In this document: positions 1-5,320 of the stretch, one piece after another
Position numbering within the stretch: the first letter of the stretch is position 1
Layout of the letters: every line of letters begins with the position of its first letter
Assembly (NCBI GenBank): GCA_900554975.1
Contig: USJI01000095.1
Span: 1-5,320 of the forward strand
Reading direction: 5' to 3'
DNA from: an uncultured Ruminococcus sp.
GTDB taxonomy: Bacteria; Bacillota; Clostridia; Oscillospirales; Ruminococcaceae
Length of the DNA: 5,320 nt
The notes under the pieces: model-generated
What the model saw: the letters and a program-made list of their open reading frames with translations, nothing else
Told to the model about the DNA's origin: nothing
Database searches by the model: none
Made by a program: the position numbers and the translations under genes

Positions 1-230
1 TCAATTTCAACTGCTACTTTGAGATTGCTTCTTGCTGCTCCTGCACGCATTATTGTGCGGATAGCTTTAGCGATCCTGCCCTGTTTTCCTATAACTCTTC
101 CCATATCATCAGGGGCAACACTCAGATGAAGAACGATAACACCTTCTTCATTCGGCTCGTCCTGTGTTATTTTAATGGAATCCTTATCGTCAACGAGGTC
201 TTCAACAAGTGCATATAGTAGATCTTTCAT
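1..230 (-). CDS. khpA: KhpA (YlqC) family KH-domain RNA-binding protein, C-terminus cut by window edge
   Basis: Small cytoplasmic RNA-binding protein. In Firmicutes, KhpA pairs with KhpB and acts as an RNA chaperone affecting cell division and elongation (family knowledge). The visible 76 codons begin MKDLLYALVEDLVDD and hold one KH domain: a beta strand around residues 31-37 (VIVLHLS), then DDMGRVIGKQGRIAKAIRT at about 41-59, with the diagnostic GxxG loop as GKQG at residues 48-51. The family is usually about 75-80 residues, so only the last few residues should be missing. The ATG at 230 has a GGAGG 6 nt upstream (237-241). It is the fourth gene of the ylxM-ffh-rpsP-khpA operon, and this position after rpsP is conserved in Firmicutes, which supports the name. 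It has no promoter of its own in the 71-nt gap to rpsP and is presumably read from the ylxM promoter. Confidence 0.92.
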   Translation of the reverse strand, partial: MKDLLYALVEDLVDDKDSIKITQDEPNEEGVIVLHLSVAPDDMGRVIGKQGRIAKAIRTIMRAGAARSNLKVAVEI

Positions 231-258
231 GAGTTTCCTCCATAAAAAGGACTTTATG

Positions 259-281
259 AGGCAAGAGCAAAACTCCTGCCT
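259..281 (-). other. Intercistronic RNA hairpin between rpsP and khpA
   Basis: On the minus strand, a 9-bp stem (AGGCAGGAG pairing with CTCTTGCCT, one G-U wobble) encloses a 5-nt TTTTG loop in the 71-nt gap after the rpsP stop. A run of five Ts follows, but about 10 nt below the stem, so this is not a textbook intrinsic terminator. It may stabilise or help process the rpsP 3' end, or cause partial termination that lowers khpA expression. The pairing is visible in the sequence; the function is inferred. Confidence 0.45.
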
Positions 282-301
282 GAAAATGCCCTGAATGCGG
301 A

Positions 302-544
302 TTAAAGAACACCGTTTTTCTTTAAGATTGTCTTAACAGTATCTGTAGGCTGTGCACCCTGTGAAATCCACTTCTTAGCCTTGTCAGCATCAACAGAAAC
401 AACTGTCGGTTCCTTTGTTGGATCATAGTAACCGATTTCTTCGATGAATCTGCCATCTCTTGGATATCTTGAGTCAGCAACAACTATACGATAAAAAGGA
501 GCTTTCTTAGCACCCATTCTTCTCAGTCTGATTTTAACTGCCAT
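302..544 (-). CDS. rpsP: 30S ribosomal protein S16 (bS16)
   Basis: Structural protein of the small ribosomal subunit that binds 16S rRNA and helps 30S assembly. The 80-residue product starts [20 protein letters not shown] and carries the family signature throughout: the basic N-terminal strand, the [20 protein letters not shown] segment at residues 19-38, the GYYDP turn at 38-42, and a C-terminal part ending [17 protein letters not shown]. Its length is normal for bS16 (about 80-90). I chose the ATG at 544 rather than the in-frame GTG at 553, because that GTG overlaps the Shine-Dalgarno sequence and MAVKIRLxRxG is the conserved N-terminus. It lies between ffh (56-nt gap) and khpA in an operon order conserved across Firmicutes. 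Confidence 0.97.
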   Translation of the reverse strand: MAVKIRLRRMGAKKAPFYRIVVADSRYPRDGRFIEEIGYYDPTKEPTVVSVDADKAKKWISQGAQPTDTVKTILKKNGVL

Positions 545-552
545 TTTTTTCA

Positions 553-557
553 CCTCC
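553..557 (-). promoter_or_regulatory. Ribosome binding site that fixes the rpsP start
   Basis: GGAGG on the minus strand sits 8 nt before the ATG at 544. The upstream in-frame GTG (553-551) shares a base with this site and so cannot use it. This makes the 80-residue form the translated one and the 83-residue MKK-extended reading unlikely. Confidence 0.85.
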
Positions 558-576
558 GGAAAAAAGTAATTATATG

Positions 577-594
577 TTAATGCGTTTGCATTAA
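577..594 (-). other. Small perfect inverted repeat in the ffh-rpsP gap
   Basis: TTAATGC and GCATTAA arms (7 bp, perfect) enclose a 4-nt AAAC loop, starting 7 nt after the ffh stop codon. The stem is AT-rich and no T-run follows directly, so it is unlikely to terminate transcription. It may mark or protect an mRNA 3' end between ffh and rpsP, but it could also be chance. Confidence 0.35.
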
Positions 595-600
595 AAGCGT

Positions 601-1956
601 TTACATAGGCGGTAATTTATCAAGGTTCATACCAGCAAGGCGTTTCATCATTTTTTTATTCTTTCCGCCTTTTCCGCCAAGCTGTTTCATCATTTTCTGC
701 ATCTGTTCAAACTGTCTGAGCAGTTTGTTTACATCCTCAACCTTCGTGCCGCTTCCGGCAGCGATTCTGCGTTTTCTCTGAGGATTTATAATTGAAGGCT
801 TTGAGCGTTCAGCTTTGGTCATGGATGTAATCATAGCCTGTATTCTTACAAACTGTTTTTCATCAACATCAACGTCCTTGAGCTTATCGCCTACACCCGG
901 AATCATGCTTATTATTGATTTTATGGAACCCATTTTCTGAATCTGGCGAAGCTGGTCAAGAAGGTCATTCATATCGAATTTGTTTTCCTGAAGCTTCTTT
1001 GCCATTTCCTCGGCATTTTTCTTGTCGATGACATCTTCAGCCTTTTCAATAAGCGTCATAACATCACCCATGCCAAGAATTCTTGAAGCCATTCTTTCAG
1101 GGTGGAAATGTTCAAATTCATCAAGCTTTTCACCGGTTCCGACAAACTTGATAGGCTTACCGGTAACTGCCAGAACTGAAAGTGCCGCACCGCCTCTTGT
1201 ATCAGAATCAAGCTTGGACATCAGAACACTGTCGATACCCAGAGCATCGTCGAATGCTTTTGCAACATTAACTGCGTCCTGACCGGTCATAGCGTCAACT
1301 ACGAGCATTATTTCATCAGGGTGAACAGCTTCCTTGATATTTTTCAGCTCGTCCATGAGTGCTTCATCAATATGAAGTCGTCCGGCTGTATCAAGAATAA
1401 CAATGTCGTTTCCATAGTCTTTTGCGTGGGCAACAGCCTGTTTTGCAATTACAACAGGACTTATCTGTCCCATTTCAAAAACTTTTACACCGGCTTTTTC
1501 ACCAACGACCTGAAGCTGATTGATAGCGGCAGGTCTGTAAATATCACAGGCTGCAAGGAGCGGTCTGTGGCCTTCCTTTTTGAAGTGCTTGGCAAGTTTT
1601 GCCGAATGTGTTGTTTTACCTGAACCCTGAAGACCACACATCATTATAATACACGGCCCTTTTGACGGCATATTTATACGGGCATTTGATTCACCCATCA
1701 GTTCACAGAGTTCATCTCTTACTATTTTAATAACCTGCTGTGCAGGAGTAAGGCTTTCCAAAACTTCTTTGCCGACAGCCTTTTCAGAAACTTTGGCAAC
1801 GAAATCCTTTACTACTTTATAGCTTACGTCAGCTTCGAGAAGAGCAAGTCTGACCTCTCTCATAGCGTCCTTGATATCGGATTCGGTAAGTTTTCCTCTT
1901 GATTTGAGTTTTCTGAACACGTTATTGAGTTTTTCGGATAAACCTTCAAAGGCCAT
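601..1956 (-). CDS. ffh: Signal recognition particle protein Ffh (SRP54)
   Basis: GTPase of the signal recognition particle. It binds SRP RNA and the signal sequence of nascent membrane or exported proteins and delivers the ribosome to the receptor FtsY. The 451-residue product is full length. The N domain is about residues 1-90, with the ALLEADV motif at 38-44. The G domain spans about 100-295, with P-loop GLQGSGKTT (108-116), insertion-box DIYRPAA (138-144), DTAGR (189-193), SKLD (247-250, in place of the commoner TKLD) and the closing GTGEK loop (273-277). The methionine-rich M domain follows, including the RNA-binding helix region [16 protein letters not shown] around 389-404. Residues 417-451 contain seven methionines and many lysines. 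The ATG at 1956 has a GGAGGG ribosome site that begins inside the 20-nt gap after ylxM, consistent with coupled expression. All GTPase motifs are present, so it should be active. Confidence 0.98.
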   Translation of the reverse strand: MAFEGLSEKLNNVFRKLKSRGKLTESDIKDAMREVRLALLEADVSYKVVKDFVAKVSEKAVGKEVLESLTPAQQVIKIVRDELCELMGESNARINMPSKGPCIIMMCGLQGSGKTTHSAKLAKHFKKEGHRPLLAACDIYRPAAINQLQVVGEKAGVKVFEMGQISPVVIAKQAVAHAKDYGNDIVILDTAGRLHIDEALMDELKNIKEAVHPDEIMLVVDAMTGQDAVNVAKAFDDALGIDSVLMSKLDSDTRGGAALSVLAVTGKPIKFVGTGEKLDEFEHFHPERMASRILGMGDVMTLIEKAEDVIDKKNAEEMAKKLQENKFDMNDLLDQLRQIQKMGSIKSIISMIPGVGDKLKDVDVDEKQFVRIQAMITSMTKAERSKPSIINPQRKRRIAAGSGTKVEDVNKLLRQFEQMQKMMKQLGGKGGKNKKMMKRLAGMNLDKLPPM

Positions 1957-1976
1957 TTTGTTCTCTCCCTCCTGAA

Positions 1977-2333
1977 TCAGAAAATTTCACGGTTCTGAAG
2001 TGCAATATCTCTGATTTTTCTTAATTTCTCTTTTACAATGCTGTTTTGCTCAAGTTCTTCTGATTCATCAGCTAAAGCTGCAATGAGATCCGAGTTTTCC
2101 CTTGTCCTGAGAATTCTTTCGGCAAAGCCAAGCTTGTTTTCAAGTTCGCTCAGGGACTGCTCACTGCGTTTTATACTGTCACGAACTGCCTGACGTGTAA
2201 TGCCGCCGCTTTCAGCAATCTCGCCAAGGGAAAGATCTTCCCAGTAATAAAGCTCCATTACATCACGCTGTTTGTCAGTCAGCATATTTTCGTATACTTC
2301 CAGAAGAAGTGCAAAATCCATATTTTTTGCCAT
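1977..2333 (-). CDS. ylxM: YlxM/p13-like helix-turn-helix protein of the SRP operon
   Basis: Small putative DNA-binding protein found next to ffh in most Firmicutes; in streptococci the homologue has been linked to SRP function and Ffh GTPase behaviour (family knowledge). The 118-residue product resembles sigma region 4. LTDKQRDVMELYYWEDLSL (about 18-36) is followed by EIAESGGITRQAVRDSIKR (about 38-56), which forms the helix-turn-helix. The C-terminal part (about 82-118) is charged and helical and may form a coiled coil. The ATG at 2333 has AGGAG 9 nt upstream; a second in-frame ATG at codon 5 lacks an equally placed site. It is the first gene of the leftward operon, directly below a consensus promoter and 20 nt before ffh. 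Because it could bind DNA, self-regulation at the adjacent repeats is conceivable but unproven. Confidence 0.93.
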   Translation of the reverse strand: MAKNMDFALLLEVYENMLTDKQRDVMELYYWEDLSLGEIAESGGITRQAVRDSIKRSEQSLSELENKLGFAERILRTRENSDLIAALADESEELEQNSIVKEKLRKIRDIALQNREIF

Positions 2334-2352
2334 TTTTTATCACTCCTAACGG

Positions 2353-2376
2353 GTGTAAAGGCAAAGTACTTTACAC
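2353..2376. repeat. Perfect inverted repeat at the ylxM transcription start, possible operator
   Basis: GTGTAAAG (2353-2360) and CTTTACAC (2369-2376) form an 8-bp perfect inverted repeat with an 8-bp spacer. A nested 10-bp palindrome, AAAGTACTTT, spans 2363-2372. The right arm begins immediately below the -10 box of the ylxM promoter, so the predicted start (about 2370) lies within the repeat. Most of one arm would therefore not be transcribed, which favours a DNA-binding operator over an RNA hairpin. The binding protein is unknown. Confidence 0.5.
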
Positions 2377-2405
2377 ATTATAGCATGACTTTTGCCTGTT
2401 GTCAA
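2377..2405 (-). promoter_or_regulatory. Sigma-A promoter of the ylxM-ffh-rpsP-khpA operon
   Basis: On the minus strand the -35 box is TTGACA (2405-2400), the spacer is exactly 17 bp and the -10 box is TATAAT (2382-2377). The -10 is preceded by TG plus one base, making it an extended -10. Both hexamers match the consensus perfectly. The predicted start is near 2370, giving a leader of about 37 nt before the ylxM ATG. A promoter this strong suits ribosomal-protein and SRP genes, and may require the overlapping inverted repeat to moderate it. Confidence 0.9.
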
Positions 2406-2441
2406 GGGGTAATGAGAAAAATGTTGGGCGATTTCCTGTCA

Positions 2442-2458
2442 TACATTTAAAAAATGTA
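2442..2458. repeat. AT-rich 17-bp inverted repeat between the divergent promoters
   Basis: TACATTT (2442-2448) and AAATGTA (2452-2458) are perfect 7-bp arms around AAA. It sits about 37 bp above the ylxM -35 box and about 70 bp above the glgP -35 box, where a regulator could affect either promoter. There is no T-run or nearby gene end to make it a terminator. In DNA this AT-rich, a chance palindrome is possible. Confidence 0.35.
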
Positions 2459-2528
2459 AAAATAGGATAATGTTATTATTAATTGCCCGTTAAAAATTCA
2501 GTGTTTTGCAAAAAAATTTCATTGGCTA

Positions 2529-2557
2529 TTGAAAATACTTCCTTTTTGTAGTATAAT
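2529..2557 (+). promoter_or_regulatory. Sigma-A promoter of glgP
   Basis: The -35 box is TTGAAA (2529-2534), the spacer 17 bp and the -10 box TATAAT (2552-2557). An A7T3 tract at 2510-2519 lies at about -54 to -45 relative to the predicted start near 2564, where an UP element would act. The resulting leader is about 58 nt and contains a hairpin. I found no catabolite-response (cre) motif around it. Confidence 0.82.
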
Positions 2558-2564
2558 AATCTAT

Positions 2565-2598
2565 GTAAAATCTCCTGCGTGGCGGGAATGAAATTTAC
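2565..2598 (+). promoter_or_regulatory. Hairpin in the glgP 5' leader
   Basis: The inner stem TCCTGC (2573-2578) pairs with GCGGGA (2582-2587), including one U-G wobble, around a GTG loop. An outer stem pairs GTAAA (2565-2569) with TTTAC (2594-2598) across an internal loop. It would begin at or next to the predicted 5' end and stop 12 nt before the GGAG at 2611, leaving the ribosome site free. This geometry fits a 5'-end mRNA stabiliser or a protein/RNA target; it is too small for a known riboswitch class that I recognise. Function is inferred. Confidence 0.4.
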
Positions 2599-2621
2599 TT
2601 AAATGGGATTGGAGAAGAATA

Positions 2622-5018
2622 ATGACAGAGAAACCGGATATCAAAAAAATCAAGGAAAGTTTCCTTGAAAAGCTTAAACTTCAGTTTAATGTTACACCTG
2701 ATGAGGCTTCAGACAAGCAGATTTATCAGGTTTTATCATCAATTGTTGTTGAAATTTTAAAGACAAAACGTCAGAAATTTATTAACAGAGTACACTCAGA
2801 AGGCAAGAAGCAGGTTTACTACCTCTCTATGGAATTCCTTATGGGTCGTTCACTCAAAACAAGTCTTTACAACCTTGAAATTGTAAAGGACGTTGAAAAA
2901 ATGCTTAAAGAATATGATATCAAGCTTGACAATATTTATGAGAATGAGCCTGATGCCGGTCTTGGAAACGGCGGTCTTGGTCGTCTTGCAGCCTGCTATC
3001 TTGACGCTCTTGCAACTCAGGCATATCCTGCTATGGGTTATTCAATCTGCTATGAATATGGTATCTTCAAGCAGAAACTTGAAGACGGCTGGCAGACAGA
3101 GCTTCCTGACAACTGGCTTCCGGGCGGTTCCGTATGGCTTGACCCTCGTCCGGAACTTGCAATAGATATTCACTTTGAAGGTGAACTGCATGAATACTGG
3201 GATAATCAGTATCACCAGATTTCACACGTTAACTATTCAACAGTACACGCTATTCCTTATGATATGTATGTTTCAGGTCATGACAGCGTGGGCGTTTCTG
3301 TTTTAAGACTCTGGACAGCCAAGGCACCAAGCTTTGATATGTCTATGTTCAACCAGGGCGACTATGAAAAGGCTCTCGGACAGAATGCAGCTGCAAATGC
3401 TATTTCAAAGGTACTTTACCCGAACGATAATCATCTTGAAGGTAAGTCACTCAGACTTCGTCAGCAGTATTTCCTTTGTGCAGCATCTATCGGCGATATC
3501 GTAAACAATCATATGTCCGTTTACGGAACACTTGACAACTTCCATGAAAAAGTTGCTATTCATATCAATGATACTCATCCGACACTTGCTATTCCGGAAC
3601 TTATGAGAGTTCTTCTTGATGACTGCGGATATACATGGGACAAGGCATGGCACATTGTTACAAATACATTTGCTTATACAAACCACACTGTTATGGCAGA
3701 AGCTCTTGAAAAGTGGGATGTAAACCTTGTTAAGAGAATTATTCCGAGAATCTTTACAATTATTGTTGAGATAAACAACCGTTACTGTGCAGGACTTATG
3801 GAACGCAACAACGGTGACAGTGCAAAGACAACAAGTATGTCAATTATCAAGGATAACCAGATTCATATGGCTACTCTTTGTGTAGTTGCTTCACACAGCA
3901 TCAACGGCGTTTCAAAGCTTCATTCTGAAATTATCAAGCAGTCTGTATTCCATGATGAATATATGGATACACCAAGAAAGTTCAAGAACGTTACAAACGG
4001 TATTGCTTACAGAAGATGGCTTTATCAGTCCAACCCTGGACTTACACAGCTCCTCAAGGACAAGATAGGCGACAAGTTCCTTCATGACGGAAGCGAACTC
4101 AAGAAGCTCAGCGTATTTGCAAATGATACGGCAGTTCTCGACAGACTTGCAAAGATAAAGCGTGAAAATAAGGAACGTTTTGCAAAGTTTGTAAAGAACA
4201 ACAGCAAGATTGATATAAATATTGACAGTATCTTCGATGTACAGGTAAAGAGACTTCATGAGTATAAGCGTCAGCACCTGAATGTTATGAACATTCTTGC
4301 TGATTATGACTATCTGCTTCAGAATCCGGACGCTGATTTTGCTCCTAAGACATATATCTTTGCTGCAAAGGCTGCTCCTGGATATTACCTTGCAAAACAG
4401 ATTATCAAGCTTATCTGGGCTATTTCTGAGGAAATCAGAAAGAATCCTAAGATCAGCCAGAAGCTTTCTGTTTACTTCCTCGAAGATTACAGAGTTACTC
4501 TTTCTGAACTTCTTATGCCAGCCAGCGATATTTCTGAACAGATTTCACTTGCCGGAACAGAGGCTTCAGGTACAGGTAACATGAAGCTCATGCTTAATGG
4601 TGCAATCACTCTCGGTACACTTGACGGTGCAAACATCGAGATCAAGGACGCTGTAGGTGATGACAATATCTTTATCTTCGGTATGAAGACTGAAGAAGTC
4701 AATGATCTTAAAAGACAGGGTTATAATCCTTGCCATTACTATGAATCAAATCCTGTTATCAAGAACTGCATAGACAGAATGTATCACGGAATCAATGGCT
4801 GCACATTCAACGAAGTTGCAAATTCACTCAAGGACAGCGACCCTTACATGGTTCTTGCTGACTTTGATTCATACAGAAAGATTCAGGCTTATTCTTCTGA
4901 ATGCTACAAGGATCAGAAGAAGTGGACTCAGATGTCTCTTAATAATATTGCCGGTGCGGGCATTTTCTCAGCTGACAGAGCTGTAACTGAATACGCAAAA
5001 GATATTTGGGGACTTTAA
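2622..5018 (+). CDS. glgP: Glycogen/maltodextrin phosphorylase (GT35)
   Basis: Cytoplasmic PLP enzyme that removes glucose from the non-reducing ends of alpha-1,4-glucans with phosphate, giving glucose-1-phosphate. The 798 residues match the usual bacterial length (about 800). Landmarks in order: EFLMGRSL (71-78), glycine-rich DAGLGNGGLGRL (111-122), GGSVWLDPRPE (168-178), HINDTHPTLAIPELMR (from 314), YTNHTV with His355, VTNGI with Asn459, the phosphate-site motif QVKRLHEYKRQ (541-551; Lys543, Arg544, Lys549), and EASGTGNMK (647-655) with Glu647 and the PLP-binding Lys655. These correspond to rabbit muscle H377, N484, K568, R569, K574, E672 and K680, so the enzyme should be active. The eukaryotic Ser14 regulatory tail is absent. 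The ATG at 2622 has GGAG 7 nt upstream. The gene has its own promoter and is followed by a terminator. Sequence alone does not separate GlgP from MalP; the neighbouring GH13 gene fits either role. Confidence 0.97.
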   Translation: MTEKPDIKKIKESFLEKLKLQFNVTPDEASDKQIYQVLSSIVVEILKTKRQKFINRVHSEGKKQVYYLSMEFLMGRSLKTSLYNLEIVKDVEKMLKEYDIKLDNIYENEPDAGLGNGGLGRLAACYLDALATQAYPAMGYSICYEYGIFKQKLEDGWQTELPDNWLPGGSVWLDPRPELAIDIHFEGELHEYWDNQYHQISHVNYSTVHAIPYDMYVSGHDSVGVSVLRLWTAKAPSFDMSMFNQGDYEKALGQNAAANAISKVLYPNDNHLEGKSLRLRQQYFLCAASIGDIVNNHMSVYGTLDNFHEKVAIHINDTHPTLAIPELMRVLLDDCGYTWDKAWHIVTNTFAYTNHTVMAEALEKWDVNLVKRIIPRIFTIIVEINNRYCAGLMERNNGDSAKTTSMSIIKDNQIHMATLCVVASHSINGVSKLHSEIIKQSVFHDEYMDTPRKFKNVTNGIAYRRWLYQSNPGLTQLLKDKIGDKFLHDGSELKKLSVFANDTAVLDRLAKIKRENKERFAKFVKNNSKIDINIDSIFDVQVKRLHEYKRQHLNVMNILADYDYLLQNPDADFAPKTYIFAAKAAPGYYLAKQIIKLIWAISEEIRKNPKISQKLSVYFLEDYRVTLSELLMPASDISEQISLAGTEASGTGNMKLMLNGAITLGTLDGANIEIKDAVGDDNIFIFGMKTEEVNDLKRQGYNPCHYYESNPVIKNCIDRMYHGINGCTFNEVANSLKDSDPYMVLADFDSYRKIQAYSSECYKDQKKWTQMSLNNIAGAGIFSADRAVTEYAKDIWGL

Positions 5019-5046
5019 TTCTTTATAGTAAATTATGATTCAGTAT

Positions 5047-5076
5047 AAGACCCGATAATTTTGTCGGGTCTTTATT
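5047..5076 (+). terminator. Rho-independent terminator after glgP
   Basis: AAGACCCGA (5047-5055) pairs perfectly with TCGGGTCTT (5064-5072) around an 8-nt loop. The stem has a GC-rich core and runs into a T-rich tract (TCTTTATT). It lies 28 nt past the glgP stop codon and only about 33 nt before the next start codon. Confidence 0.88.
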
Positions 5077-5109
5077 GATTTTAAACCAAGTCAACAGAGG
5101 AGCGAAATT

Positions 5110-5320
5110 ATGAAAAAGATTTTTGATAGCTGGAACATAAAGTATAAAAAACCTTTTGGTGCTATCAAAAGGGGAGAAGCCTGTGAATTCCGTATAAGAC
5201 TTCCGAAAAATACGGTTCTTGATTTCCCGCCTGTTCCGGTTCTGGTTGTGTTCAGAACAGGATTTAAGGAAACCTTTCTTTCAATGAATCTTGAATCGGA
5301 AGAAAATGAATATAATGTAT
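5110..5320 (+). CDS. Probable GH13 alpha-amylase-family glycosidase, N-terminal fragment
   Basis: Open to the window end; 70 codons are visible, beginning MKKIFDSWNIKYKKPFGAIK. Many clostridial GH13 proteins (alpha-amylase, neopullulanase or pullulanase-like) open with a small beta-sandwich domain bearing a K-x-PFGA signature, seen here as PFGAI at residues 15-19, followed by beta strands such as EFRIRLP (about 25-31) and VPVLVVFRTG (about 42-51). The catalytic (beta/alpha)8 barrel with its Asp/Glu residues would lie outside the window, so activity and specificity cannot be stated. There is no hydrophobic signal peptide, pointing to a cytoplasmic enzyme acting on stored glycogen or imported maltodextrins. 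GAGGAG (5097-5102) lies 7 nt before the ATG. It is co-directional with glgP but separated from it by a terminator, and no convincing promoter lies in between. The family call rests on pattern memory of a short N-terminus plus context. Confidence 0.65.
   Translation, partial: MKKIFDSWNIKYKKPFGAIKRGEACEFRIRLPKNTVLDFPPVPVLVVFRTGFKETFLSMNLESEENEYNV

Noticed and set aside
545..553. Upstream GTG start giving an 83-residue S16 beginning MKKMAVKI.
   Set aside because: The GTG overlaps the Shine-Dalgarno GGAGG, and the conserved S16 N-terminus begins at the ATG 9 bases downstream.
569..574. A TATAAT on the minus strand upstream of rpsP that could be an internal promoter.
   Set aside because: No acceptable -35 box lies 16-18 bp upstream; the best hexamers match TTGACA at only two or three positions, and the region is simply AT-rich.
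591..606. A sequence resembling a catabolite-response (cre) element, matching about 15 of 16 loose-consensus positions.
   Set aside because: The mismatch is in the conserved TG, it overlaps the last codons and stop of ffh, and it is not near a promoter of a carbon-metabolism gene; probably coincidental.
2465..2480. Short ATAA/TTAT palindromic stretches in the intergenic region.
   Set aside because: Arms of four A/T bases are expected by chance in DNA this AT-rich.
2558..2621. A possible riboswitch or T-box leader for glgP.
   Set aside because: The leader is only about 58 nt and shows no conserved riboswitch core or T-box motif, only one simple hairpin.
3912..4277. A 121-codon open frame on the minus strand inside glgP.
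   Set aside because: It lies opposite an intact, conserved phosphorylase region, has no ribosome site or recognisable domain, and reflects the codon bias of glgP. The other open frames inside glgP and ffh were rejected for the same reason.

Overview
The window looks like ordinary chromosomal core DNA of a Gram-positive, low-to-moderate-GC Firmicute, most likely a Clostridia member of the Ruminococcus/Oscillospiraceae type. The basis is the gene order ylxM-ffh-rpsP-khpA, strong GGAGG-type ribosome binding sites, consensus sigma-A promoters, and a clostridial-looking glycogen phosphorylase followed by a GH13-type enzyme. The genus is inferred from the style of the proteins; there was no database match.

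Left half (1-2405, minus strand): a translation and protein-export operon, in transcription order ylxM (2333-1977), ffh (1956-601), rpsP (544-302) and khpA (230-1, running off the window edge). A near-perfect promoter (TTGACA, 17 bp, extended TGcTATAAT) lies just upstream of ylxM. Gaps between genes are 20 to 71 nt and two contain small hairpins. YlxM and Ffh belong to the signal recognition particle pathway, S16 is a 30S assembly protein and KhpA is a small KH-domain RNA-binding protein. rimM, trmD and rplS often follow in related genomes, but they would lie outside the window.

Middle (2334-2621): a 288-bp AT-rich divergent intergenic region. It holds the leftward ylxM promoter, the rightward glgP promoter (TTGAAA, 17 bp, TATAAT), two perfect inverted repeats, repeated TGTAAA words and a hairpin in the glgP leader.

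Right half (2622-5320, plus strand): a storage-polysaccharide module. It contains a full-length glycogen/maltodextrin phosphorylase (798 aa, catalytic residues intact), a clear intrinsic terminator, and the first 70 codons of a probable GH13 alpha-amylase-family enzyme. Phosphorylase shortens alpha-1,4 chains to glucose-1-phosphate and stalls near branches. A GH13 enzyme with endo or debranching activity would complement it, although its exact specificity cannot be read from the visible part.

I see no mobile element, CRISPR array, tRNA, rRNA or defence system, and no evidence of an undescribed system. The points worth a second look are regulatory: the operator-like repeats between the divergent promoters, the leader hairpin, and a strong terminator placed between glgP and the GH13 gene.
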